NCBI GenBank assembly: GCA_944320745.1
Contig: CALUIN010000039.1
Span: 29,637-93,636, forward strand
Direction of reading: 5' to 3'
Source of the DNA: an uncultured Alloprevotella sp.
GTDB lineage: Bacteria; Bacteroidota; Bacteroidia; Bacteroidales; Bacteroidaceae
DNA: 64,000 bases
Position 1 is the first letter of the stretch. Every line of letters starts with the position of its first letter. Shown here one piece after another: positions 18,154 to 25,600 of this stretch. The translations under genes were made by a program, and so were the position numbers. A model generated the notes under the pieces. That model was not told where the DNA came from. It searched no databases and saw nothing but the letters and a program-made list of their open reading frames with translations.

Positions 18154-19458
18154 ATGTTGAGACTATTATGGACGGCCATGCTGGCCGCCGTAGCGGCAAT
18201 CCAGGCTGCGGGACAGAGCGCCCGCGAGGAACTGGCCGCAAACCCGGCCTTGGCCGCCGGAAAGTATTACGCCTACGAGGCGCCGCGCGTCACTCAGACC
18301 GCTCCGCCAGCGGGCTATGAACCTTTTTATATCTCCGTGTTTGCGCGCCACGGCTCGCGCTACCTCACCGATGCGGAGAAGTACGACCGCCCTATAGCAG
18401 CCCTGAAGCAGGCCGCCGCGCAGGGGTGTCTGTCCGCCGACGGGCAGCGCGCCCTAAAGGCGGCGCAGGCATTGAAGGACGAGGCGCAGGGGCGATACGG
18501 CGAACTGACGCCCAAGGGCGCGGCGCAACACCGCGGACTGGTGCGCCGCATGGTGGAGCACTATCCGTCGGTGTTCGGCGACGGCGTCCATGTGGACGCC
18601 CGCTCTACGTACAAGACGCGTGCATTCCTTTCCATGGCTTCGGCCTGTGTGGAGCTGGCGCGGCTGCGCCCCGGTCTGCGCATTACGCAGGACGCGAGCC
18701 AGCACGACGCCTATTATATGAAATACAAGAACAAGGCCTACGAAGCGGAGCATTTGGGCAATGCCGGGGGCGTCTATCGCGCGGCGGACAGTGTCTACGT
18801 TCATCCGCAGCGGCTCATGGGCCAGCTCTTCACGGATACGGCCGTCCTCTCGCAGCTGAGCCGGACGCCGCAGGAACTGATGCTCGACCTGTTCGAACTG
18901 TACGGCATCGCCCAGAGCAGCTATGCGCCGCACGACCTTTCTTTCCTCTTCACGCCGGAGGAACGCTACGCCTTGTGGCAACGCAACAATTTCGAGTGGT
19001 ACTATGAGAAGGGCGCCTCGCCGGCAAGCGGAGGGCATATGTATTGGCTGGAACGCAATTTGCTGGAAAACTTCGTGCTGACGGCGGATACGGTGATCGC
19101 TTCGGGCAACCGCGCCGTGACGCTGCGCTATGGACACGACACGAACCTTGCGCCACTGGCCGCGCTCATGGGGCTGGACCGTCTGCAGGTCTCCACTGCG
19201 GACTGGGACGCCATTGCCGACACGTACCGGACGTACCGTATCATCCCGATGTGCGGCAACGTGCAGCTGGTCTTCTACCGCAAGGCGGGCAGCGACGACA
19301 TCCTGCTGCGCGTGCTGCTCAACGAGCGAGAGGCGAAGTTGCCCGTGTCTACGGACGTCGCGCCCTTTTATCACTGGAAGGATGTGAGGGCTTATTGGCA
19401 GAAGGTGCTTTCCGCTATCCGTCTGCCCGAGCCTTCGGCCGGGCAGACGGAGGACTGA
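18154..19458 (+). CDS. Secreted histidine acid phosphatase (phytase/MINPP-like)
   Basis: Exported phosphomonoesterase of 434 aa from histidine phosphatase clade 2. Residues 1-20 are a signal peptide (MLRLLWTAMLAAVAAIQAAG). The catalytic RHG motif is Arg65-His66-Gly67 followed by SR, and the proton-donor motif is HD at 328-329 in LRYGHDTN. The HD dyad places it with acid phosphatases and HD-type phytases rather than MINPP enzymes that carry HAE, although the general sequence (VDARSTYKTRAFLSMASACVEL) resembles bacterial MINPP. It should release phosphate from phosphomonoesters in the periplasm or outside. A TAAATTTG -7 element at 18124-18131 precedes it. Confidence 0.85.
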   Translation: MLRLLWTAMLAAVAAIQAAGQSAREELAANPALAAGKYYAYEAPRVTQTAPPAGYEPFYISVFARHGSRYLTDAEKYDRPIAALKQAAAQGCLSADGQRALKAAQALKDEAQGRYGELTPKGAAQHRGLVRRMVEHYPSVFGDGVHVDARSTYKTRAFLSMASACVELARLRPGLRITQDASQHDAYYMKYKNKAYEAEHLGNAGGVYRAADSVYVHPQRLMGQLFTDTAVLSQLSRTPQELMLDLFELYGIAQSSYAPHDLSFLFTPEERYALWQRNNFEWYYEKGASPASGGHMYWLERNLLENFVLTADTVIASGNRAVTLRYGHDTNLAPLAALMGLDRLQVSTADWDAIADTYRTYRIIPMCGNVQLVFYRKAGSDDILLRVLLNEREAKLPVSTDVAPFYHWKDVRAYWQKVLSAIRLPEPSAGQTED

Positions 19459-19523
19459 TTGCCCGCGTCCGCGCCTGCTGTTTCCGAGGCTAAGTAGATT
19501 ATATAAATATTAACGATGATAAA

Positions 19524-19892
19524 ATGAAAGGACTGTACACGATATTGTTATTGGTATGCTCGAACATATTCATGACGTTTGCCTGGTACGGGCATCTGAA
19601 GCTGCAGCAGATGGGGACGACCCGCAACTGGCCGCTCGTGGCCGTCATACTGCTCTCCTGGGGCATAGCGCTGTTCGAGTATTCCTGCCAGGTCCCGGCC
19701 AACCGCCTGGGATTCATTGACAACGGCGGACCGTTCACGCTGGTACAGCTGAAGGTTATTCAGGAAGTGGTGTCGCTGATGGTGTTTACCGTGATAGCTA
19801 CGATACTTTTCCAGCAGGAATCTTTCCACTGGAATCACGTGGCAGCCTTTGCGTGCCTGGTGGCGGCAGTTTATTTCGTGTTCATGAAATAA
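19524..19892 (+). CDS. DMT-superfamily small membrane protein (DUF486)
   Basis: Inner-membrane protein of 122 aa with four hydrophobic segments, roughly residues 3-20, 37-54, 76-96 and 102-120. The sequence NIFMTFAWYGHLK, SWGIALFEYSCQVPANRLG and FTLVQLKVIQEVVSLMVF is highly characteristic of the DUF486 family, half-size relatives of drug/metabolite transporters that probably dimerise. The substrate is unknown. It ends 10 bases before the ttcA start, so the two are likely co-transcribed, though no functional link is obvious. Confidence 0.93.
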   Translation: MKGLYTILLLVCSNIFMTFAWYGHLKLQQMGTTRNWPLVAVILLSWGIALFEYSCQVPANRLGFIDNGGPFTLVQLKVIQEVVSLMVFTVIATILFQQESFHWNHVAAFACLVAAVYFVFMK

Positions 19893-19902
19893 GTCTGTGC
19901 GG

Positions 19903-20688
19903 ATGGGCGGACTGTCGGGTGAGGAACTGGAAAAAGGCCGGATGGAGCGGCGGGTGTGGCGGCGTTTCGGCGATGCGGTCCGGACGTTTTCGCTCGTATC
20001 TTCTGGCGATCACATTCTGGTCGCCCTGTCCGGCGGCAAGGATTCGCTGGCTTTGCTCGAACTGCTCGCTACTTTGCGGCGACGCCGCAACGACAGTTTC
20101 CGCCTGACAGCGCTTCACGTCCGTATGGAGAATGTGGACTATCTCTCCGACTGGGCGGAACTGGAATACCTCGCGGGGCAATGGGGCGTAGCCCTGCATC
20201 AAGTGAATGGTAGTTTTCAGCCCGACCGGAACGGGCGCCGTTCGCCCTGTTTCCTGTGTGCGTGGAACCGGCGCAAGATCCTGTTCAATGTGGCCCAAGC
20301 CTGGGGCTGCAACAAAATAGCACTCGGCCATCACCAGGACGACCTGTTGCGGACGGCCATGCTGAATCTGACGTTTTCCGGTACGTTCGCTACGATGCCC
20401 GCACGCCTGCGGATGAGAAAGTTTCCCGTGACGCTGATACGTCCGCTCTGTATGGAGACAGAGGCCGACCTCGTCGCTTGGGCTGCCAGTCATGCTTACC
20501 CGCGGATGAGGAAAGAATGCCCGTTCGACAAGGCCACGAACCGCACGGCCATAGAGCAGGTGCTGGCGGCAATGGAGCGGCTGAACCCGGACTACCGTTA
20601 CCACCTGTGGCACGCTTTGGCCAAGGATCACAAACTGACCGAGGACGAGGGTGATGCCGGTGAGGAGGATTCCTCCGAGAGGCGCTGA
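19903..20688 (+). CDS. ttcA: tRNA 2-thiocytidine biosynthesis protein TtcA family
   Basis: Thiolates C32 of certain tRNAs in an ATP- and iron-sulfur-dependent reaction. About 261 aa; the ATG at 19903 is chosen although an upstream GTG (19897) and an ATG at 19942 are possible. The PP-loop SGGKDS is at about 43-48; the Fe-S ligands are the CFLC pair in SPCFLCAWNRR and a third Cys in RKECPFD; GHHQDDLLRTAMLN is the family signature. The C-terminus is an acidic low-complexity tail (DEDEG...EEDSSERR region) that overlaps the convergent lipid-kinase gene by 61 bases. The assignment to TtcA over TilS rests on the Cys motif. Confidence 0.92.
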   Translation: MGGLSGEELEKGRMERRVWRRFGDAVRTFSLVSSGDHILVALSGGKDSLALLELLATLRRRRNDSFRLTALHVRMENVDYLSDWAELEYLAGQWGVALHQVNGSFQPDRNGRRSPCFLCAWNRRKILFNVAQAWGCNKIALGHHQDDLLRTAMLNLTFSGTFATMPARLRMRKFPVTLIRPLCMETEADLVAWAASHAYPRMRKECPFDKATNRTAIEQVLAAMERLNPDYRYHLWHALAKDHKLTEDEGDAGEEDSSERR

Positions 20689-22070
20689 AGCGTGAGCGGG
20701 CAACGCTCTCCCGCATAGAACTTTTCCAAGATGTGGCCGAATAGGGGATCGTCCCCCGCGACGGCTTCAAAGAGCGTCATGGACGAGCGCAGCTTGCAGG
20801 CGTCCGTATCTCCAAAGATGGCTACGGCCGACTTGTTCTCCGTGTTAAGTAAGATGCGGGACACCTCCCGTAGCCGTCGGCCCAGCAGCGGGTGGCCCAG
20901 GTAGGCGGCAGCCTCTTGCCGGCCCGAGATGCCGTAATAGTTTGAGACCGCGCTGTGTCCCAGCCCGCGCAACTGCGGGAAAATGTACCACATCCAGTGG
21001 GAACGCTTCGTCCCTTGCATGAGTTCGTCGCGTGCCGTCTCGTAGACGCCCTCCTGGGCATTGACGAAGCGGTTCAGGTCGTATTCGTCTTTCTCCGCAA
21101 CCTCAGGCTCTTTCAGCTGGGCCAGGTAGGGGCGCAGCGTCTCTACGACGTTGTCCGCGATCTCCTGTAGCAGACTCTTCTTGGAATGCGCTTCAGGGTT
21201 GACAACGACGTTGAACCCCTTCTGTATGAGAACTACATCGATTTCCTTGCCCATGAGGATGGGCTCGCCATCGCAGTGCACCACGCCGGCTTCCGGGCGC
21301 GTGATGTGTACTTTCTTTGCCTTAAACATCTCGACGTGGCTGTTGCTGAGCAACGTCTTGTTGAACATCTGGACGGCCACCTGCGCCGCCTCAATGGTCT
21401 TGAACGGCTTGATAATAATGATGTCCATCAGCCCGTCCTTCATGGAAGCCTCGGGGGCGATGTAGGCGTTGTTGCCATACTGCGAGGCGTTGGCGCAGGT
21501 GATGAGAAATGCCTTATGCCGCTCCGTGCCGTTTTCGTTGACGATGGTGTAAGTCTCCGGCTTATATTTCAGGCCGAAGCTCACGGTGTCCCTGACGTAT
21601 TGCAGCAGTCCGCGCTTTTTCCCCTCGGCGAACTTCATGCTGACGAAGGCGTCGAAGCCCATGCCGCAAGTGCAGAAAAACGGGTGACCGTTGATGCGGC
21701 CATAGTCCAGGCAGTGAATGGTGTCCTTGTTAATGATCTCGATGGCCCGCCTCACGTTCTGCGGGATTTGCAGGTGGCGGGCCAGTCCGTTACCCGAACC
21801 GCAGGGGATGATGCCCAGGGCTGTGTGTGTGTGGACCACGGCGCGCGCCACCTCGTTGATGGTCCCGTCACCGCCTACCGCCACCACGGTGTCGTAACCT
21901 TTGCGTATGGCCTCCTTGGCCAGCAGCGTGGCGTGGCCGGCATATTCCGTGGTGCGGATGGCATAGTCATAGCGCGCCGTGTCGATATGTCTCTCGATGT
22001 CTTCCGGTATGGCATCCTGCCGTCCGGTTCCTGAAATCGGGTTTATGATAAAGAGGATACGTTTTTTCAT
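20628..22070 (-). CDS. Lipid kinase (DAGK/YegS family) fused to DUF1810 domain
   Basis: Two-domain protein of 480 aa from the ATG at 22070; the open frame continues upstream but the promoter lies there. Residues 1-295 are a complete DAGK-type lipid kinase: INPISGTG, the nucleotide motif GGDGTINEVA (67-76), CGSGNGLARHL, and the catalytic region with CDGEP (266-270). After a 30-residue charged linker, residues 329-466 match DUF1810: DLNRFVNAQ, SHWMWYIFPQLRGLG, the PLLGRRL segment and KLRSSMTLFE. The last 14 residues are Ser/Pro-rich and overlap ttcA. DUF1810 is normally a stand-alone protein of similar size. The gene is divergent from serine palmitoyltransferase, so the lipid substrate may be a sphingoid base or ceramide rather than diacylglycerol (inference). 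Confidence 0.9.
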   Translation of the reverse strand: MKKRILFIINPISGTGRQDAIPEDIERHIDTARYDYAIRTTEYAGHATLLAKEAIRKGYDTVVAVGGDGTINEVARAVVHTHTALGIIPCGSGNGLARHLQIPQNVRRAIEIINKDTIHCLDYGRINGHPFFCTCGMGFDAFVSMKFAEGKKRGLLQYVRDTVSFGLKYKPETYTIVNENGTERHKAFLITCANASQYGNNAYIAPEASMKDGLMDIIIIKPFKTIEAAQVAVQMFNKTLLSNSHVEMFKAKKVHITRPEAGVVHCDGEPILMGKEIDVVLIQKGFNVVVNPEAHSKKSLLQEIADNVVETLRPYLAQLKEPEVAEKDEYDLNRFVNAQEGVYETARDELMQGTKRSHWMWYIFPQLRGLGHSAVSNYYGISGRQEAAAYLGHPLLGRRLREVSRILLNTENKSAVAIFGDTDACKLRSSMTLFEAVAGDDPLFGHILEKFYAGERCPLTLQRLSEESSSPASPSSSVSL

Positions 22071-22089
22071 GCGCGGGGCTATTGAATTG

Positions 22090-22125
22090 CAAAGATAAGG
22101 AATATCTGCGAGATGTCTTTTCAAA
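22090..22125 (-). promoter_or_regulatory. Probable promoter of the lipid kinase-DUF1810 gene
   Basis: Minus-strand TATCTTTG (22090-22097) fits the -7 consensus and lies 20 bases before the start. The nearest -33 TTTG (22122-22125) is 24 bases away, longer than ideal. Confidence 0.45.
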
Positions 22126-22192
22126 AATCCGTTTCGGTAGGCGGCAACGCGAAAAAACGAATGCAACGATGCCTTATTTATGATAAAATATG

Positions 22193-22200
22193 TATCTTTG
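22193..22200 (+). promoter_or_regulatory. -7 element of the serine palmitoyltransferase gene
   Basis: TATCTTTG matches the Bacteroidota -7 consensus, 71 bases before the start codon; the -33 region is AT-rich but not a clean TTTG. It lies back to back with the lipid-kinase promoter about 100 bases away. Confidence 0.5.
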
Positions 22201-22271
22201 CCCAGTTTTTTCAGTACAGGGGGCGAAGCGCCTCCTCCAGAGGCCAGGAAGCCTCAGCCAAATATTAGATT

Positions 22272-23456
22272 ATGGGTATTTTACAAGACAGACTCTCTAA
22301 GTACACGACGCCGCAGGAATATATGGCAAAAGGCGTCTACCCTTATTTCCGCGAAATCGACGGGAAGCAAGGAACGGAAGTTGACATGGGCGGACACAAA
22401 GTCCTGATGTTCGGCTCGAATGCCTATACCGGGCTGACGGGGGATGAGCGCGTCATAGAGGCCGGAGTCAAGGCGCTCCGCAAATACGGCGCCGGCTGTG
22501 CAGGCTCGCGCTTCCTCAACGGGACGCTCGACCTGCACGTGCAGCTCGAGAAGGAACTTGCCGCCTTTGTCGGGAAGGACGAAGCGCTCTGTTTCTCCAC
22601 CGGTTTCACAGTGAACTCCGGCGTTCTGGCTTGCATCACCGGGCGTGAGGACTACATCATCTGCGACGACCGCGACCATGCCTCCATCGTTGATGGCCGC
22701 CGCCTGTCTTTTTCCACCACGTTGAAGTATAAGCACAACGACATGGCCGACCTGGAGCGACAGTTGCAGAAGTGCGCTCCCGAAGCCGTCAAGCTCATTG
22801 TCGTAGACGGAGTGTTCTCCATGGAAGGCGACCTGGCCAACTTGCCCGAAATCGTCCGCCTGAAGCACAAGTACAATGCGTCCATCATGGTGGACGAGGC
22901 TCACGGCATTGGTGTGTTCGGCCGACAGGGCCGCGGTGTCTGCGACCATTTCGGACTGACCGACGAGGTAGACCTGATAATGGGTACATTCAGCAAGTCG
23001 CTGGCTTCGATCGGAGGATTCATCGCAGCGGACAAGTCGATAATCAACTGGCTGCGTCATAATTCGCGTACCTATATCTTCAGTGCTTCCAACACGCCGG
23101 CGGCTACGGCTGCGGCCATGGAAGCCCTGCACATCATTCAGTCCGAGCCGGAGCGCATCCAGAAGCTGTGGGACGTGACGAACTATGCCTTGTCCCGCTT
23201 CCGCGAGGCTGGATTCGAGATTGGCGACACGCAGTCTCCCATTATCCCCCTTTATGTGCGCGACACGGATAAGACCTTCCTTGCCACCGCCCGCGCTTTC
23301 GAGGAGGGCGTATTCATTAATCCGGTTATCCCGCCCGCATGTGCGCCCCACGACACCTTGGTCCGCGTGGCCTTGATGGCTACGCACACGAAGGAGCAAG
23401 TGGACCGCGCCGTGGCTGCCTTGACCAAGGTGTTCCGCGAGTTGGGCATATTATAA
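22272..23456 (+). CDS. spt: Serine palmitoyltransferase (alpha-oxoamine synthase)
   Basis: PLP enzyme that condenses serine with a long-chain acyl-CoA or acyl-ACP to 3-ketosphinganine, the first step in the sphingolipids of Bacteroidota. 394 aa. The start MGILQDRLSKYTTPQEYMAKG and the block GSRFLNGTLDLHVQLEKELA are very close to Bacteroides SPT as I know it. The PLP Lys is Lys242 in GTFSKSLASIGGF, the ring-stacking His is His136 in DRDHASI, and the cofactor Asp is in VDEAHG at 207-212. KBL (glycine C-acetyltransferase) shares these motifs but the N-terminus and 3' region favour SPT. It is followed by a strong terminator. Confidence 0.92.
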   Translation: MGILQDRLSKYTTPQEYMAKGVYPYFREIDGKQGTEVDMGGHKVLMFGSNAYTGLTGDERVIEAGVKALRKYGAGCAGSRFLNGTLDLHVQLEKELAAFVGKDEALCFSTGFTVNSGVLACITGREDYIICDDRDHASIVDGRRLSFSTTLKYKHNDMADLERQLQKCAPEAVKLIVVDGVFSMEGDLANLPEIVRLKHKYNASIMVDEAHGIGVFGRQGRGVCDHFGLTDEVDLIMGTFSKSLASIGGFIAADKSIINWLRHNSRTYIFSASNTPAATAAAMEALHIIQSEPERIQKLWDVTNYALSRFREAGFEIGDTQSPIIPLYVRDTDKTFLATARAFEEGVFINPVIPPACAPHDTLVRVALMATHTKEQVDRAVAALTKVFRELGIL

Positions 23457-23867
23457 CGAGACCTCATGTGTGCGCCGAGAGTCGTCGGTGCGCAGACATA
23501 TTTCCTTTACGAAGGGCAGCGCGAAAGTAGCTGCTCTTCTTTTTTTAGTATTGCCGTGTCGCCGGGGTATGTTGCCTATACCATATATATAATAAGGAAT
23601 GGCTGCGAAGTCCGTTCCGGACAGAATTTTGTCCTATATGGGTGAGGGTTTTTCTGTCGTCGTCGGTTTCGCGCCGGAGAAAGCTCCGCCTTCGGGATGG
23701 TGGTTCGGCGTAAGATTCTGCATATCACCCATTTCACTACTTCCGGGCGATGCGAGTGGGGTGGAAGTGCTACCGCATAAAGCCTAGTGCCAGGCCGCCG
23801 CACTGCCCCTTTTTGCCAAGTCCGGATGGAGATAAATATGTAGAAAGTGAAAAAAACAGCCCGAATG
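23457..23867. other. Intergenic region between spt and the tRNA cluster
   Basis: About 410 bases. Apart from the spt terminator at its left end I see no conserved element or credible gene; short open frames here lack protein-like composition. Confidence 0.5.
23511..23547 (+). terminator. Terminator of spt
   Basis: A 10-bp stem (23511-23520 with 23530-23539, one G-U pair) followed immediately by eight T residues: a textbook intrinsic terminator 55 bases after the stop. Confidence 0.9.
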
Positions 23868-23898
23868 TTTGTAGGTTTGAAAATAAGTCGTATCTTTG
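23868..23898 (+). promoter_or_regulatory. Promoter of the Gly-Leu-Leu-Gly tRNA cluster
   Basis: TTTG at 23868-23871, a 19-base spacer and TATCTTTG at 23891-23898; full consensus. The first tRNA begins 29 bases downstream. Confidence 0.82.
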
Positions 23899-23927
23899 CA
23901 CCGCGTTTGAGAGAAAACGCTACGACT

Positions 23928-24000
23928 GCGGAAATAGCTCAGTTGGTAGAGCACAACCTTGCCAAGGTTGGGGTCGCGAGTTCGAGTCTCGTTTTCCGCT
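23928..24000 (+). tRNA. tRNA-Gly (anticodon GCC)
   Basis: 73-base cloverleaf with acceptor GCGGAAA/TTTCCGC, D arm GCTC...GAGC, anticodon loop TTGCCAA and T loop TTCGAGT. No encoded CCA. An identical copy lies at 24229-24301. Confidence 0.97.
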
Positions 24001-24028
24001 CTCAATTTGACAGATTTTGCATTGGATT

Positions 24029-24111
24029 GCCCAGGTGGCGGAATGGTAGACGCGCTAGTTTCAGGTACTAGTGTTAGCAATGACGTGCAGGTTCGAGTCC
24101 TGTTCTGGGCA
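24029..24111 (+). tRNA. tRNA-Leu (anticodon CAG)
   Basis: 83-base class II tRNA with a variable arm; acceptor GCCCAGG pairs with TCTGGGC including one G-U. The anticodon loop TTCAGGT gives CAG. No encoded CCA. Confidence 0.95.
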
Positions 24112-24138
24112 CTTCCTAAGAAAATGAACAAGAGATCT

Positions 24139-24222
24139 GGAGAGGTGGCGGAATCGGTAGACGCGCTACTTTGAGGGGGTAGTGGCAATTGTGCCGTGGG
24201 AGTTCGAGTCTCCTCCTCTTCA
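24139..24222 (+). tRNA. tRNA-Leu (anticodon GAG)
   Basis: 84-base class II tRNA with a long variable arm. Anticodon loop TTGAGGG gives GAG; T arm GGGAG/CTCCT; acceptor GGAGAGG with CCTCTTC (one G-U). No encoded CCA. Confidence 0.95.
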
Positions 24223-24228
24223 CTTCTT

Positions 24229-24301
24229 GCGGAAATAGCTCAGTTGGTAGAGCACAACCTTGCCAAGGTTGGGGTCGCGAGTTCGAGTCTCGTTTTCCGC
24301 T
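24229..24301 (+). tRNA. tRNA-Gly (anticodon GCC), second copy
   Basis: Identical over all 73 bases to the copy at 23928-24000; the flanking sequences differ, so only the tRNA itself is duplicated or kept homogeneous. Confidence 0.97.
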
Positions 24302-24392
24302 CTTTATTTCGACGGCGGCAGTGCGATGCTTTGCTAAAACATTCCCGCAGATTTACCTTGCATCTTGATTCAGTTGAATAATTATTTGGACG

Positions 24393-24998
24393 ATGAACAT
24401 TTACGCGAGATATTTCGATCAAGATACTTTGGTTCATAGTTTTGATGAGCTGTTAGAATTCTTGTCTTCCATTCCCGATATTCATGTCACTCAGGAGCTT
24501 GTGTCCGAAGTCCGTGCCTACTTGGACAGCGACATGCCCTATCCCAAGCGGTACAAAATCCGTCCGCGGGTATATTTCATTCTGATAAAGACGACGGCCG
24601 CAAGCATGGCGGAGTTCAAGGCCAATCGCAAGACGGTGGCTCCTGCGCCTCCAGCCAATGATTCCTATAACAAGAAGGAAATGAAAATGGCGCAGTTGGC
24701 CGAGGTGCGGCCGGGCTGGTACAAGGGACGTATCATTTTCAAGCGCGTCATACAGATACCCAACACGACCAAGTTCCAGTATCAGGACACAGCGTTTTCC
24801 GCCTATGTGAAGGCGCAGAGCGGCCAGGAATGCTACAACAAGATAATCAATCATTTGAAGAACCGCCAGGACGTGGACCTGCGTAGCCAGTTCCCCTCTG
24901 CGCGGGGGCAGAGTTTCCAGTTCGAGTTCCTCTATCCCGTGTTGGCTCCGGTGTTCAAGGCAGGTTCGACCTCTGTCGGTGCAAAGGCCGGAGCGTGA
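24393..24998 (+). CDS. Conserved Bacteroidales hypothetical protein
   Basis: Soluble protein of 201 aa with no signal peptide or membrane segment. The N-terminal third is helical (LVHSFDELLEFLSSIPDIHVTQELVSEVRAYLD), followed by a basic strand region YPKRYKIRPRVYFILIKTTA, a Pro/Ala linker near residue 85, and a C-terminal beta-rich region (FKRVIQIPNTTKFQYQDTAFSAYVKAQ). The sequence looks like a family found across Bacteroidales, but I know of no assigned function. It sits between two tRNA loci, 91 bases after tRNA-Gly, with no clear promoter of its own, so it may be transcribed by read-through from the tRNA cluster. Its last 15 residues are low-complexity Ser/Ala/Gly. Confidence 0.82.
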   Translation: MNIYARYFDQDTLVHSFDELLEFLSSIPDIHVTQELVSEVRAYLDSDMPYPKRYKIRPRVYFILIKTTAASMAEFKANRKTVAPAPPANDSYNKKEMKMAQLAEVRPGWYKGRIIFKRVIQIPNTTKFQYQDTAFSAYVKAQSGQECYNKIINHLKNRQDVDLRSQFPSARGQSFQFEFLYPVLAPVFKAGSTSVGAKAGA

Positions 24999-25057
24999 GG
25001 CAAGGCCCTCTCTCTGGCGAGGTGCTGCCACTTTCTGGACAACACTTGCCTTGATGG

Positions 25058-25089
25058 TTTGTCCGTGTGGCTGAAAAGTCTTATCTTTG
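25058..25089 (+). promoter_or_regulatory. Promoter of tRNA-Arg
   Basis: TTTG at 25058-25061, a 20-base spacer and TATCTTTG at 25082-25089; full consensus, 21 bases before the tRNA. Confidence 0.82.
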
Positions 25090-25110
25090 CATCCGAAACA
25101 GCAAAGGCAT

Positions 25111-25185
25111 GGTTCCGTAGCTCAGTTGGATTAGAGCAACGCCCTTCTAAGGCGTGGGTCCAGGGTTCGAATCCCTGCGGAATCA
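25111..25185 (+). tRNA. tRNA-Arg (anticodon TCT)
   Basis: 75-base cloverleaf; acceptor GGTTCCG pairs with CGGAATC (one G-U), anticodon stem ACGCC/GGCGT with loop CTTCTAA giving TCT, T loop TTCGAAT. No encoded CCA. Confidence 0.95.
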
Positions 25186-25550
25186 CTATCAGTAAGGTAT
25201 TTCTACATCGCGTATATAGGGCCAGTTTTTTTAGCCCCTACTTCATTCCCAACTTTTCGGCGGAACCAGTCCCAAGGCATAGGTATTCATGATTTGCCAG
25301 TATGTCTTCTGCACGTTTCTTAATCGCGGCTACGTTTAGACGGGAGCTCCACGTAGCGAAGAAATGCAGCCGGAGGCTGCGCCCCTAATTTTAGGACATC
25401 CCTGACGGATCTGGTTAAAATACAGCGGTAGAGAAACTGTGTAGGGCAGGGGGCTGATGCGGCAGTTGTGCTATTCGTGGCAAATTTCTATTTTTGTCTT
25501 TGCGAAAATAGGTAGCGGATCGGGAAAGAGAGGAGAAACTGCGTTCCTTC
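25186..25550. other. Intergenic region between tRNA-Arg and uvrB
   Basis: About 365 bases without a credible gene. It has a T run near 25230, shortly after the tRNA, and a small perfect hairpin (GCAGCC/GGCTGC) at 25376-25390; nothing else that I recognise. Confidence 0.5.
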
Positions 25551-25581
25551 TTTGCATTCCTCTCGCCTTTCACTATCTTTG
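25551..25581 (+). promoter_or_regulatory. uvrB promoter
   Basis: TTTG at 25551-25554, a 19-base spacer and TATCTTTG at 25574-25581; full consensus. The predicted start point near 25587 lies just ahead of the ATG at 25601 and rules out the longer open frame that begins at 25457. Confidence 0.8.
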
Positions 25582-25600
25582 CAGTCTGTTTGGAGGGGAA

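Noticed and set aside
23599-23787. Short open frame between spt and tRNAs
   Set aside because: No start context or conserved composition; nothing recognisable.
23928-24301. Identical 73-base copies flanking two tRNA-Leu genes as possible integration site (attL/attR-like)
   Set aside because: The identity covers only the tRNA sequence itself and the DNA between is just two tRNAs, with no integrase or cargo.
25376-25390. Small hairpin upstream of uvrB as a LexA/SOS operator
   Set aside because: It is over 150 bases from the promoter and resembles no known operator; a 6-bp stem is expected by chance.
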